DNA of 64,000 nucleotides from Panaeolus papilionaceus (Eukaryota > Basidiomycota > Agaricomycetes > Agaricales), in contig JADNRZ010000007.1 in assembly GCA_015501605.1 (NCBI GenBank), positions 558,001 through 622,000 of the forward strand. The letters are read 5' to 3'. Positions within the stretch are counted from its first letter, which is position 1. Each line of letters opens with the position of its first letter. The position numbers and the translations under genes are program-made. The notes below the pieces were generated by a model. The model did not search any database. It worked only from the letters and a program-made list of their open reading frames with translations, and was not told the DNA's origin. Positions 1 to 12,157 of this stretch are shown here, piece by piece.

Positions 1-1142
1 TTCTCATCCAAAAATGACGTACGGCGTTTAATCCGATTCGGACTCGTTTACCAGTGTTGGACAACGAAGGAAAGACTGCTCTTCAGGACTACCTCAATCG
101 CGGGGGTGGTTTTGTTGCCATTCACTCGTCATCCGATTCTCTAGTAAATACAACATTCTACACGAGGGAATTAGGTGCGTTACTTCCTACTCAGACTCTT
201 CCTTGAATAGTTGTGTGACTGGATGTCGAACAGGTGCCGTGTTCGACTATCATGCAAATCTGCAGGAATTTGTATGTTCTCAGACTCTCTCCTTGGACAG
301 CGAAGGGAACTTATGTTCCAATTCTTCGCAGAGCCTGAACGTCGTTCAACCTGACCATCCAAGTGCGGCTGATCTCCCAGCAGTCTGGCGTGTGCATGAC
401 GAAGTGCAAGTGCCATTATAAGTTAGTTTTGTGCAAAACACATGATTAACAGTCTGAAATAGATATAACTTTAAGTCCGATCCGCGAGCAGTAGGTGCTG
501 TTGTTGTTCTTTCGGCAGATGATTCTACTGTCGTCGGTAGGTCATCATAGAGTTAGTGAACGAAACGGAAGTTAACCTGAAGCAGACTCCATGACTCCAC
601 GCTTTAATCAAGGCTCTCCACACCCCTCTGGTATGCATTGTGTTTTTTGTCCACCAAACCGCGTCTCATCGTAATCAGCTTGGTACCAGGAACAAGGTGC
701 GGGTGTTCAAGCAGGCAACGTCGCAGGAAGAAGCTTCTACACCAGTCTGGGACACTTGAATGAAACGTGGCAGGTAATACAGTTTCCTCAGTGGGTTTAC
801 AGACACTGATCACGGTCCAGGACGACGTTTTTATGTCACATATCCTGGGAGGAATTTCGTGGGTCTTGCAAGGGAACACAACATTGGCGTTCAATTCAAG
901 CGCCACGGTCGGGAATCAGCAAACAACACCAAAATCGGATTCTCCTGCGCCTTCCAACTCCCCAGGTCAACAAGGAGATCCAAAACAACCCCAACCGTCT
1001 GCCAACCCGTGAGTTCCCATCCTACGTTTTACACTCCATTCAATCTCATTGAATGATAAGTTCGTCCACTTTAAGGGAGAGTGTTTCACTCCTGCTTGTG
1101 GTTGTACTTGCTGTACCCTTAGTCCTGTATTTCTGGTCGTAA
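1..1142 (+). CDS. ThuA-like domain protein, GPI-anchored (5' partial)
   Basis: The 3' part of a ThuA-like (trehalose-utilisation, class I glutamine amidotransferase-like fold) protein. The exons read GGGFVAIHSSSD, a GAVFDYHANLQ block, HPSAADLPAVWRVHDEVYNF, GSPHPSAWYQEQ and AGRSFYTSLGHLNETW, the usual order for fungal ThuA proteins. After the domain come a Ser/Pro/Gln-rich linker and a hydrophobic tail (LLLVVVLAVPLVLYFWS) at the stop, typical of a GPI-anchor signal, so the protein is probably extracellular or wall-bound. Inferred exons: about 55-174, 234-405, 463-539, 584-631, 687-771, 818-1009 and 1060-1142. The intron after 405 only keeps the DEVYNF motif in frame if its donor is GC (gaagt|gcaagt). 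The start codon lies before the window. The substrate is unknown. Confidence 0.8.
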
Positions 1143-1325
1143 AATTTGTTGTATTAAACAGAAATAGAGGATGAAAGTAGACCAGATAAGGTGTAACACC
1201 AGATTGCTTGCCTGAGTTCCCATAGTCCCGTAGTTGTGTTCAAGGTCTATGAGATTGCGTGCGCATGTGCTGGGTAATAAGTAATAGAAAGGGAATAATG
1301 AGTGATTCTATGAGCCTTGACATAT

Positions 1326-1670
1326 CTATGTGTCAATTGTTTTGTATCCTTTCACCTATAAGAGAACATGAACGACACCGACCAACGACATGAATAAAAA
1401 TAACGCACCCTGTTCTCCTTGAGCATCGTCAGGTATTTGTCTGCTAGCCACTTGCAGCTCTCGTAGTGGTTCACACCCTCTGCCTTCTGGCACTTCCCCA
1501 GCTCATCGCGAACCAAACGAAGTTCCATTGCTTTGACCCATGACTCCCGAATGAAGTTGTCGCGCTCCTCCAATTTAGCTAACAAAATACTTCAGCAACT
1601 AGTTCCTACAAGAGCACAAAAAAGCCAAGATACCTTTAATTTCTGCCTTTTTGACCTCGTCAACAGCCAT
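1326..1670 (-). CDS. NADH:ubiquinone oxidoreductase 12 kDa subunit (NDUFB10/PDSW-like)
   Basis: A small accessory subunit of mitochondrial complex I. Three exons (1634-1670, 1409-1578, 1326-1355) join in frame to a 78-residue protein starting MAVDEVKKAEIKAKLEERD. It carries the block RESWVKAMELRLVRDELGKC, then C-x9-C spacing around NHYESC and an end reading NRVKGYKTIDT. This matches the fungal 12 kDa subunit family related to animal NDUFB10 in size (about 80-90 residues), Cys spacing and the basic C terminus. No cleavable presequence is visible, as is normal for this subunit. The gene diverges from PWP1 across 203 bp. The family assignment is from remembered motifs, and the short length is the main uncertainty. 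Confidence 0.8.
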
Positions 1671-1873
1671 GGTCGGAATCAAGTTGGGTATTTTGGCTTA
1701 TTTGACGACGTCTTTACTTTTACAATCCTAATGTTCCCGGTGACCCCGGCCCGCTACCTCATATATTTACGCTTATTAGGTTTTGTGTCTTCTCTCATAT
1801 TTTTTTTGAAAAGTACTTTCTTACATTGGTTCCTTGGCGGTACGACGATAAACTTTTCACTCATTCCTAGACG
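1671..1873. promoter_or_regulatory. Shared divergent promoter of the complex I subunit and PWP1 genes
   Basis: Only 203 bp separate the two start codons, so both genes must be driven from this interval. I see no clear TATA box and no ORF worth annotating. Confidence 0.5.
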
Positions 1874-3827
1874 ATGAGCAACCTCATTTCGTCAGTCGCC
1901 TGGGTTCGTCGTGGGCTGGCTATCCAATACCCACAAAAATATGTTCTCGATGATAAGGAACTAGAGCGTGTCAGTGCTCTCGCTCGCATCGAGCTCGAGG
2001 ATGCGAGAACAGAGCTGGAACGCGCACATCTAGCTGCGCAATCTATGGGGAAAGATGCTGAGGAAGATGAAGGAGATGATAACGCTGAGGAGGACGATGA
2101 TGAAGCCAACTGGGTCGAGTGAGTGATCAACGCATGTTGTTATCAGAATTTTGGCCCATCGGTGCATTCATTCAGCGAGGACGAAGACGCTATGGAAGTC
2201 GATATACCCAAGGAAAATCCAGACGACCTGTCAAAATATAATTTGGATGACTATGATAAGGACGAGAAGGAAATAGGCGCGTTTTATTCTTCACAGACTA
2301 AACGTCCATAAGCTCATAACTGGTGCAGCCGTTGGTCCGTTCAGTAATATAAAAGGTCTAACATACTATAAAAACAACGAAGACGACCCATTCATAACAT
2401 TTAAAGATGTGAGTTGATATATTCCCCTCGATATATCCTTTTAATGACCGCACATCTCTCAAGGAAGATGACGACGAACGAGAGGAACTCGAGATTTTAC
2501 CCACTGATAATCTACTAGTCGCAGCAAAAACTGAAGACGAGATCTCTCAACTCGAAATCTACGTCTACGACGAATCTCAAGAAAATCTCTACGTCCACCA
2601 CGATCTCATGCTTCCTAACTTCCCTCTTTGCCTCGAATGGCTGGACTTCCCTCCCACATGTACCTCTGAAAACTCGACGGCTGGTCCCACTAACCCTGAT
2701 AAACCCGGATTCGGGAATTACATCGCAGTCGGCACACTGGACCCAGAAATTGAAATCTGGTCTCTGGACGTCATCGAGGCGATGTATCCTACTACCATCC
2801 TCGGTCGCCCAGATCAGACGAAAGCACATGTACCAGTGCCTCTCGGGACAGGCAAGAAAAAGAAGAAAAAGACCAAGCACCGCCAGGTCGATTCTACATA
2901 TCACGTCGACGCTGTCCTCGGCTTGAGCTGGAACAAAGTGCAGCGGAACTTGCTTGCCAGTGCCAGTGCAGATCGCACCGTCAAACTTTGGGATCTTACT
3001 CGAGATCCTACTCTCAACGGAGGCGAAGACTCTGGTGCGATCAGGAGCTTTGATGTGCACAAGGACAAGGTTCAGGCTGTTCAGTGGAACGAGAAGGAGC
3101 CCACAGTTCTTTTGACGGGAAGTTATGATCGGACGGTCAGAACATTCGACTCGCGGGCACCCACTACTGGTGTTGGTGCGGTTGTAGGAAGCGATGTCGA
3201 GGCTTTGAGATGGGACCCTTGGGAACCATATGGATTCTATGTCAGTTTTTTTATTAGTTTTTTTATCCATATTCTAATACGTTCAACAGGTATCACTGGA
3301 AAACGGTCTCGTCCTCAATTTCGATATTAGATCGCTACCCTCCAATCTCGAGCAGCCTTCACCAGCGCGGTTCACCCTTGCAGCACACGACGGTGCAACA
3401 TCAAGTATAGACGTCAACCCTCTTATCAAGGGCTGCATCGTAACTGGTGGATCCGATAAGCTCGTCAAGGTTTGGAATGTCACCGATGAAGAGAACGGCA
3501 AGCGCAGTGTCAGCTTGGTCACCTCGCGAGATCTTGGAGTAGTATGTGTCGATTCGTTGAACGGATGGCTGTTGAAACTAACAATTGCTACAGGGCAAGG
3601 TCTTCTCAACGGTCTTCTCGCCAGATGATCCATTGACTGTCGCGGCTGCTGGGTCCAAGGCCAAACTGCAAATCTGGGATGTTGGTGCTAACTTTGGCGC
3701 TCGTAAAGCATTTGCGAGCAAGTTGCGTGAGGCTGGCAGGAGTCTCAGGGAGAAGCAGGAAGGTCAGGGTGGTGTCATTGGTGTGCAAAGCGACGATGAA
3801 GAAAGTGGGGATGAGGCGGAAGATTAG
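1874..3827 (+). CDS. PWP1: Periodic tryptophan protein 1 (WD40 ribosome-biogenesis factor)
   Basis: A nucleolar WD-repeat protein of the PWP1 family, needed for large-subunit ribosome biogenesis in other eukaryotes. The N terminus MSNLISSVAWVRRGLA is the family start, followed by an acidic segment, then SNIKGLTYYKNN and a WD40 propeller: NYIAVGTLDPEIEIW, LASASADRTVKLWD, LLTGSYDRTVRTFD, VTGGSDKLVKVWN and AAAGSKAKLQIWD. A Lys-rich tract (GTGKKKKKKTKHR) sits between blades and the C terminus is acidic (DDEESGDEAED). Introns near 2119-2175, about 2292-2332, 2409-2462, 3241-3290 and 3540-3595 restore the frame. The third has a weak donor (gttttat), so that junction is the least certain. Confidence 0.93.
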
Positions 3828-4114
3828 CGTCCAACGTGCCATGTAGTTGCTATTCGTTATGTGCATTTAGGGAACAATAAAAACTGGTTGTGCATAAACA
3901 GCTTCTATAGCAGTCAGGGGATTTGACTTCATCCGTATTGTACAAGTTATGACACGCGGGTAAATGTCTGCTTATTGCTCAACACAATTAAATAAAATCC
4001 CGAGAGCGAATCTATTAGCGACATCGTGTGCTATAAGGTATACATATGTATATATAAGTCAGATGAATAGCGCATTTTAGTTGGTATTAGGTTGTGCTAC
4101 ACATTGCTGATAAA

Positions 4115-6153
4115 TTAAACTCTGCGTCTCCTGTATGAGATATCTCTAGGTGTCAAAGGCATCGTAATCATGGTCTATAATCAACCATAAGTATACTGGA
4201 ATGACAAATAAAAATAAAGACGAACATGGTAGTTGTGCTCAGGAACCTTCTCGATGCGGAGCTCGAGATTGCGAATGACAGTAGCGATAAGAGTGCCGAG
4301 TTGGAGGTAAGCAAACTGAGAGTAACATGAATAGTCGTTCGAATACCAAACGAAATGCTGCATACCTGTTCACCAATGCACCTATGTCTGCCAGCACCGA
4401 AAGGTTGGTATGGGGATTCTGTGCCCTTGCTGACGGCTCCGAAACCGTAATCGATCTTCTCGCCATTTTCATCAGAGTACATCTTGAATGCCTGGGCTGC
4501 GACACCTTCATTGTCGTTCCAACGAGCAGGATCCCACTTGGTGGCATCTTTCCAGACTGTGGGGTCCACTTGGCTGACGGCAGGTGAAGCGAGGACATAG
4601 TGACCCTTTGGCACAACATAGATACCATCTTTGGAAGGAGCAGCGAGTGTGGCAGGAACAGGGACATCATCACGGACATAACGCATGATACTGTGAATAG
4701 GGGGATGGAGGCGAAGAGTTTCACGGATTACGGAGTCGAGAATAGGCAATTCGCGCAGTTCTTCGTAGGTCATTGAACGCAATTTGCCATCAGGACCCTG
4801 GAAATACTTAACTTGCTCTTGGTAGAGCTTCTCTCTAAGGAAAAAAACATCAATAACTTCAACTTGCAATACGTGTAAATCAATTTAGACTTACGCGACG
4901 TCAGGGTTGGCAGCGAGATGGAGGAGGGTCCAGGATCCTGAAGCCGAGCTGGTATGTTGTCCTGCCATGAGAAGGGCAATCATGATGTGGGCGATTTCAC
5001 GGTCATTGAGCATGCGGCCATTGCGGTACTTCTGTTGCATGAGGGCAGCGATCATGTCGTGTTCATGCTGTATAACTGTACATTAGCAGTTGCGTGAATT
5101 TTTGAGATAGCATCGCGTACGTCGTTGTGGCCTGCACGTCTCTTCTGAATGATATCAACGTAGAATTGGCTCATCTTGGCCTGGGCACGATCGCGGCGAC
5201 GGTAACTGGGAAGGGGGAGATTGGGGAACATGAAGTTGAGTGGGGTGAAGCCGTTATCGAGGTCATTGTAACGTTCAGCAAAGGACTTGTCCATTCCATT
5301 GCGGACCTCTTTACCCTGGAGGGTCCTTGACGCGGTGAGGATAGTAATTTCCTGCATAACCTTGACGACGTCGAAGCTGCCCCACTCGTCGGTACCCTTC
5401 TGGAGAACGGTGAAGGCCGGATCGCGAGCCAAGAAATCCTCAATTTCTTCTTCAATCATACCAACATATGCCTTGAAGTTCTCCACGGAAAGGCCAACTT
5501 TAACGAAACGCTTCTGCTCCATGAAGACCTCATTGGGAACATCGTACACGACCTCCTTACCGAATACAGGTGTGGTGAGATGCTATGAAGAGTTTAGAAA
5601 GCTGGAATGTAGGTACAACGGTTAGCAAAGGAAAACATACAGTATAGGCATCTTCAGCGTTGAAAACTGTAGACTTGCCACCCAGAATGAAGTTATTTCC
5701 CTTGGGACCGACAGCGACGGTTACGCGACGTCCAAGAAGAATGAAGGTGAAAACATCGCCATACTTTTTAAATTGGGTCAATTTTCGCCATCCGATGCTT
5801 GGTTGAATTAATTATACCTTTTTCTGTGCCTCGAAGAAAAAGTTCAAGGGGTCATTACCGTAGGCAATAGCAGAACCAATGAATGGAAGCCAATGGAAGA
5901 CAACAGGGGGTTCAGTTGCACGACGGGGAATCAACTAAAAAGGGCGATATGAGCTTAATTCAGAGCACCCTGCAGAAGAAGAAAAACTTACCACCTGAGC
6001 GAGAACATTAAGAACAATTGCGACAACAGGAATATTAAGCAGTAGGAGGATATAAAGACGCGGGTGAGCTTGAAGATGAGTCTGAGCGTGTTCAAGATAG
6101 CCTGACCACGCGTCAGACAGAGGGATTGTGCCGTTCAATGAGGCAAAGGACAT
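4115..6153 (-). CDS. ERG11: Lanosterol 14-alpha-demethylase (CYP51)
   Basis: The ergosterol-pathway cytochrome P450 of the ER membrane, the target of azole antifungals. Eight exons (5992-6153, 5818-5934, 5641-5763, 5121-5582, 4895-5067, 4366-4834, 4226-4315, 4115-4174) join without a phase break to 551 residues. Seen in order: an N-terminal hydrophobic anchor ([20 protein letters not shown]), [12 protein letters not shown], the I-helix AGQHTSS, the K-helix ETLRLHPP, the haem-binding loop [11 protein letters not shown] and an end reading SYRRRRV. CYP51-specific blocks such as [10 protein letters not shown] and [11 protein letters not shown] separate it from other fungal P450s. The start at 6153 gives a standard membrane anchor and normal length. 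Confidence 0.96.
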
Positions 6154-6456
6154 TGTTGGTCGTCGTGGTCAAGAACCAACCTGAAGAGAAAAAGAAAAAA
6201 AAAAGAAAATAGGAAGGGGACGACCTGGAAAGACTTGTGTTTTCATCATTTCCTTATTTATTCTAAATCACAAATTTAAGAAATCGAACGATTCACGTCG
6301 GTCACGTTTGTTTATTCAAAATAACTCAGTCCAGCTCATTTTATTTTTAGGTCTCGAGTCCTTTCCAAAACATATATTATTTTCAATAAAAGCGGGGATT
6401 TTAGGAGTATTATTTTACACATAAATTAATCTATCATGTAGGTATTATAAAGGAGT
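6154..6456. other. Intergenic, CYP51 upstream / exoribonuclease downstream
   Basis: 303 bp of AT-rich DNA with an A-rich tract just 5' of the CYP51 start. It serves as the CYP51 promoter and the 3' flank of the exoribonuclease gene. I see no gene in it. Confidence 0.5.
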
Positions 6457-9400
6457 CTAACTAATAACTTCCTTCAGCGTAGCTTCTATCGCCGGTCTTT
6501 GGATTCCTAGATCAACTCTCTTGACTTTAACACGGACCATAGTTGAAGCAGGTAATGCTTCGTGTTCAAGACCCAAGTCAACAAGCTTCATTGGAATCCC
6601 CAGTTTCGGTATATAAACCATGGTGCCGAAATTTCCATTCACAATGTCCCTCCTTACTTCATGTCTGAGGTAACCTGTCAAATCAGCCATCGGGTCTTCG
6701 AATGGTCTCTCCACCCCAAGTTTAGTTTCTGCAAGCCAGCGTTTGATAAACATGAAAGCGAACGAGTTCGTGTTCTGCTTATGCAACGTCATGGCAACCC
6801 TCTCCCGTATCAAGCTTTCTCGAATGAGCTCCTCCAACTCTGAAAACGACCATGGAGCACGAGCAGGCGCTTTCGCGCCAAGGAGGAGATGGTGAAGTTG
6901 CCAATGGCACACCAAGTCCTGGAATCGCCGAAGGGGGGATGTCACACGACTGTACCCGACCTCTTTGCTTGCCCCGAGTGAAGCGTGCGCCATGAGTGCA
7001 GTTGAACATTTCGAAAGAGACAGCATGGTGATCGAGTTCAAGTTGGTTAGCATCGGTATGTAGCCCTGGGAAGTGCGTGAAGCGTAAACTCTCTGGCGTG
7101 CCTCCTCGCTGGCGAAGATGATGGGGTCAGCTCCTCGCCGTATAATGGGCAGGTTGTTGTCCCTCGCCACCATCGAGGCGACCATGCACCCAAGCTTCAT
7201 CATTTCCGCGACCAGTGAATGCGCCCCAGTGTCCGTTTCTTGCATATCAGTGACATGATACAATAAGTCGGGGAAGCCAGAATACTTTGATCCTGAGACA
7301 GAAACGCTGCTCACTGTAGGCGGAATGATAGACGATTTCAGCTCAACGCCAGGGATGGATGGCTGGATAAACCCAGATTCGTATCTCTTGCGTTCCAGAA
7401 GCTTGGCAATACGGTATATGTCCTTGAGCGGTTCCACGTCGGCGGCCTCCGCCAATGGGCCATAAACGATCTCGGCAGAATGCCCAAAGGGGGTGGCAGG
7501 CTTCGGTGTGTCGACACCCAAAGCTTTGTCGACGGCTACATAACTGATTTTCTTGATATTTCTGAGGAGTCCGGCTGCAATCTTGTAGTCCAAAATGTTT
7601 CCTTGTCCGTCAATTTTGGCGCTGAAAGTTATACACTTGTCGGGGCGCCCATGTTTGACTCCGTCTCCCAGCGACATTCCATATACCGGGTCGTGCATAA
7701 GCAATTTGGGAAATAGCGGAAATGATTGTTGGATGAGGTATAATGACGAGGCCTGTTCTTGAGCGAGTCGGGAAAGAGTATGTCCACGAGGGATGACGGA
7801 GGCAGGATCTGCGATATGGACGTGGACCCAACGGTTTTCGGGTTCACCGGTAATTTTTTCTATTGAAACACCATCGTCCAATTCCTCCGCAGAAACATCA
7901 TCAATAACATAAACAGGCATGTTACCGAAGTCGTGGCGTACGGATTCCAGGGGGTCGGCTGGGTGAAAATCCTCTGGGCCCAGGACTTTACCAGCGGTAG
8001 GCGTGCTTTTGATACCCCTACTGACAATGTTGTCGTTTTTCTGCCGAATAAATGGAGCCATTTCAAAGTTATATCCATTGTTGACGTCTGGTAGCAATTC
8101 CGTGATGTCTTTCCAAGCCGGTATGACACCCAGCCTAATGAGAACCTCGTGAACAGTGGCATCAGTGTACTCGACACCCTTCTCCTTCGCAAGAAGGTCT
8201 TTGAGGATTTGGCTCCGGCTTGCGGTATAAGGGAACGTTTGGTTGGATACGGAGGGTTGCATGGATCTCAAAAGGAAGCTGATGAACACCTTGTCACTTT
8301 CATTGAAGTTGTATGGGGCTGGCTCCTGTATAACGGGACCTTTCTCCTGGTCACCGCCCTGGAAAGGCATCTTGGATGTCGCAAGAATATCCCTCGCCTT
8401 CGTAATAAATGGGGCGTAAGGTCCACTCGCCCCTTTTGACGCACGGTGTTTCGCTATCCAATCCTTGACTAACTGGATCTCATTGACATCGTTTTCCGGA
8501 CGGACGTAGAACGTTTGCGTCTTGTGATAGTCAGGGCTTGCAACATAACGCAGCGAAAGGCGCATCATGTACTTGTGTATGCCGAAGTAATCCATCACTG
8601 TGGGCTGCACGTAGACGAGCTTTGTGATTTCTTCGATAGAAACCTTGCCCCACTTGTTAGGGTCAGGCGATTTGCAGTGGTTGTAGATATTGATGTGGCG
8701 GTGACGCTCGACGTTCTTCGCCCCGTAGGATGCCTTTTCGGACTCCGTGACGATGTGTTGAAGTTGTTTCAGGGCTGCGACTCGCGCTTCGAGCTGCTTC
8801 TCACTCTCATGAAGGAACTGCCCACCACACCGTTCAGCAAGGTCGGCTGAAATGTAATTGGGAATGGAAAAGTAGACATCGCTACGCGCATGGTCGAAGG
8901 TTTCCCCGTTGGAACCAAGCGTGTAGACACGCCATCTTTTGTTGGCAATAGCCTCGCAGACGACAACGCCTTGTCGCACTGATTCATTTCTTCGCCGGAC
9001 GTCAGTTCACGTTTTAGGGACAAATCGAGGGAAAACACGTACTTGATGACCTCGACGAATGTACCTGGAGCAAAAGAGGTGTCTCCTCCCTCTTCGTCTG
9101 CCTCTACCACGCCTTCATTCTCAGAAGCCATCCACTCCTGGTTTTCCTTTGAGAGCACCCGTGTCTGCTGCTGTTGAAGCGCAGAGCGTAGAGGGTCCAC
9201 GTTTCCGTCCAAACGAGGGAATTGTGACGGCTCTCCGTTCCTCATCATTAGCTCTGCTAACCTTTCCGTGGTGACGTTGGATGAGGTTGAAGGAGTTGAG
9301 GAAGAGTTTGACTGGACATTTTGCTTGAGAGGGCGCTTCTTTGTAGTGGGTGGAGTCGTAAAGCCTTCGTTGGGTGGGTCATTTACACTGTGTTGAAAAG

Positions 9401-9843
9401 CTTTTTCTTCTGGTTTGGATTTTGTTTCGTCAACCCTCTCTGAGTTGGGATTGCGATGGCGCACAGAAGCATTGGGCGACCGAGGCGCATACTTGCCCCA
9501 CTTCTTATTTTGAAAGGCTGCTTGTGTTGCATGATGACCGTGCACGCCGTATGCTCTAGAATCTGTCGCATCCTACAGTATTTCGAGTGTCTTTAGATAA
9601 GAGAGGTTCAAGAAAAATCCAAGTGCGTACATATTGCTTTGAAGCATTTTCATGTGCGGGAACCTTCCCTTTGTCCAACGTCGTAATTGGACGCGTAGAA
9701 TCTTTTGCATATTTACGAAAGTTTGCGCCTTCTGAGGATGAAGAGGTTGATGCATGCCTGGCTTGGACCGAAATAATGCTTCCTGACACAATCTTCTCCG
9801 CTTGCACGCGCCGAGACACTGTAGACTGAATGTATCGCCGCAT
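6457..9843 (-). CDS. Mitochondrial exoribonuclease, RNase II/RNB family (DSS1/CYT-4-like)
   Basis: A 3'-5' exoribonuclease of the RNR superfamily, the catalytic part of the mitochondrial degradosome in yeast (DSS1) and Neurospora (CYT-4). Three exons (9631-9843, 9043-9572, 6457-8989) give about 1,091 residues, close to CYT-4 in length. The N terminus MRRYIQSTVSRRVQAEKI is basic and Ser/Arg-rich, like a mitochondrial presequence. A low-complexity linker (Gln, Ser, Thr) follows. The RNB catalytic motif is VIDDVSAEELDDGVSI, with the expected cluster of Asp residues. Further RNB blocks are HVHIADPASVIPRG, GADPIIFASEEARQR and YSRVTSPLRRFQDLVCHWQL. The last exon is intronless over 2.5 kb, unusual for this window. 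Confidence 0.93.
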
Positions 9844-10425
9844 TGGATGGACAATATGAACCTGGCCGTTCAGAATTTGGTGGACGTGTGACTAGCTTTG
9901 GATGATATATTTCAACCAATATTGAATGAAGCAGAGGTCAGAGTCGTCCAGATAGTCGTTGTCAGTTTTCGTAAACTTATAGTTCAAGCTGTCCGCGTCG
10001 AGTGTGACCAAAATTTCGATCGGGGCCTACCGGACCGCTCCTCCGCTCTCTATTTAGAAATTAGCACACACTCCATAAATTCAAGCTGTCAATATCATCG
10101 GTATTTTCTCTTTTTGAGCGCTTGAATCTTTCGGTCCACGTCGCTTGCCTTTTACCGCCACATAGCTCTTCTAGTGTAATTTAGACCTCAAAAATGAACA
10201 AGCAGCTCGCCTTGAAACGACTGTTGCGGTACCAATCACGTGGAGTGGCACAGAAAATGATGCTGACTTGCTCGGTCTACTTACCTTTGTCAATAACTCT
10301 AAGCAATTGATGTGCGAGACATCTTGGCCTAGAGTATATATAGCCTTTTCATCTTGTACACCCATCTTACACAACTAGAACTTCTTGTCTACAATCCTCC
10401 CTGAAATATTACTGGCTAATATTAC
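9844..10425. promoter_or_regulatory. Divergent promoter region with TATA box for PPN2-like A
   Basis: 582 bp between two divergent start codons. A clear TATA box (TATATATAG, 10335-10343) lies 83 bp upstream of the PPN2-like A start at 10426. I see nothing comparable facing the exoribonuclease. Confidence 0.5.
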
Positions 10426-12157
10426 ATGTTCACGACCAGACAAATTATCGCATACGGCACCCTCACCGCCTTTCTTATTCTTGTTTCTTTCAATGCCCTC
10501 ATCAACACTATAATTCCTAACACATGCTCTCTGCAACACAGGCTCGCCAATGCAGGCTCTCTACTTCGTGTCATGACGCGTAAGTGGGCACTCAACTCTT
10601 AAGGGACCCCTTTGTAAAAAGCTCAGACGACTTTGACCTTATATCAAGCAGCGCCGAAACCCGCTGTCGGTCACTACGAATTGGTTGGCACATTGGAAGC
10701 TGAAGAGTTTCCTTTAGGTACGCCCAAATATCGGGCTATTTTGTGTTAATTGGTCTCATTCGTATTTAAGACGACGAAACGAAACGTCTTATAATTGTGG
10801 GCGATATACATGGCATGTCGCACTCCCTACAGTGAGTACAAGATGCTATCTACAGCAAAGGAAAAAATACCAAACGCAAAATAGGGCTTTGTTGAACAAG
10901 ATCGAATATTCCCCCACCCAGGATGTCCTTGTCCACGTCGGAGACATGGTCGCCAAAGGTCCTCACAAAGGTTCTCTGGCTGTCCTCGACTTCATGACCA
11001 AAAACAACATCATTGGTGTTCGCGGGAACCACGACCAAGTAGTTATCGAATGGCGTGCCTGGATTGAATGGGTCCAGACTATGCCAGGGGGCACGGAATG
11101 GCTTCATCAAGTGGACAAGCAGTGGGCTGCTGCACGCCGAGCCAATAAAAATCTCGACCCCAAGGATTGGAGCGAAAATAAGCGGAACTCGTGCTATGGC
11201 CCAGAAAAAAGGTGGTGGAGGCTTGTGCCTGAACATTGGGTCGTCCAAGGGGATCACTACCAACTTGCTCGAGACATCACTCCTTATCAATATCAATACC
11301 TCCTCAACTTGCCTCTTCGACTCTTCATCCCTAGTGCCCATGTGTTCGTTATGCACGCAGGCATGCTCCCGTTTGACCCCCGTTATTCAGACACAGACGA
11401 GAGACAACCACTCGCACACTCACCATACATTCGAGATCGCATTCCGAACATCGGCCGGGTTCAGCGACGCAATAGAAACGAGCACTCTCGCAGGAACCAC
11501 CTAGATAGCCCAACAGACATCGATGAAATGCGAAACGTTCAAGAAATTGCGCTCCTCAGTGACATTCCACAAAACAGGGACCTCTGGACTACTCTCAATA
11601 TGCGAACTGTAAGAGAAGATGGACGTATTTCCAACAAGCCAAAAAAGGGGACGTATTGGACAAAGATATGGACAAAGGAAATGAAGAAGTGTGCTGGATT
11701 TGATATAGAAGACATGGAGACGAGCGAGAAGCTGAACACTACGTGGCCAGTTATTTACGAGTGGAAGCACAAGACGAAGCACACACTCCCGTGTTATCCA
11801 TCCACCGCGGTTTATGGTCACACTGCGTCTCGCGGGTTGGAAGTAAAGCGTTGGAGTGTTGGCCTTGATTCCGGCTGTGTAAGTTATGCTGACTTTTACC
11901 TAGCTTGCATTCTCACTCATCTTGAACCTTCGCAGATGTACGGCCGGACATTGTCAGCGCTCATTGTTGGCGGTACAAAGCGAAATGTTGGAGTCGGCTC
12001 ACAACTTCTTCAACCCGTCAGTCTACATGACCACGATTCAAGCGATTTCATCTTGCAGGAGCGGCAAGAAGTTGAACAAGTCACTTACTCGAAGTCATTT
12101 CCATTTGGCGACCGAGCAAGGGGAATGCTAGTATCGTTAAATTGCAAGCTTCCATGA
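10426..12157 (+). CDS. PPN2-like membrane-anchored metallophosphoesterase, copy A
   Basis: A calcineurin-like phosphoesterase of the ApaH/PPN2 type; yeast PPN2 is a vacuolar metal-dependent endopolyphosphatase. Exons 10426-10579, 10652-10717, 10771-10831, 10885-11878 and 11936-12157 give 498 residues. A single N-terminal membrane span (LTAFLILVSFNALI) makes it a type II membrane protein. The catalytic blocks are complete: IIVGDIHGM, HVGDMVAKGP, VRGNHDQ, VFVMHAGMLP and YGHTASRG. The gene lies 1.7 kb upstream of a paralogue with the same domain order and matching intron positions around GDxHG and LDSGC. Polyphosphate as substrate is inferred from the family only. Confidence 0.87.

Noticed and set aside
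7480..8850. Several plus-strand ORFs of 78-111 codons over the exoribonuclease
   Set aside because: They are antisense shadows of a well-conserved RNB coding exon.
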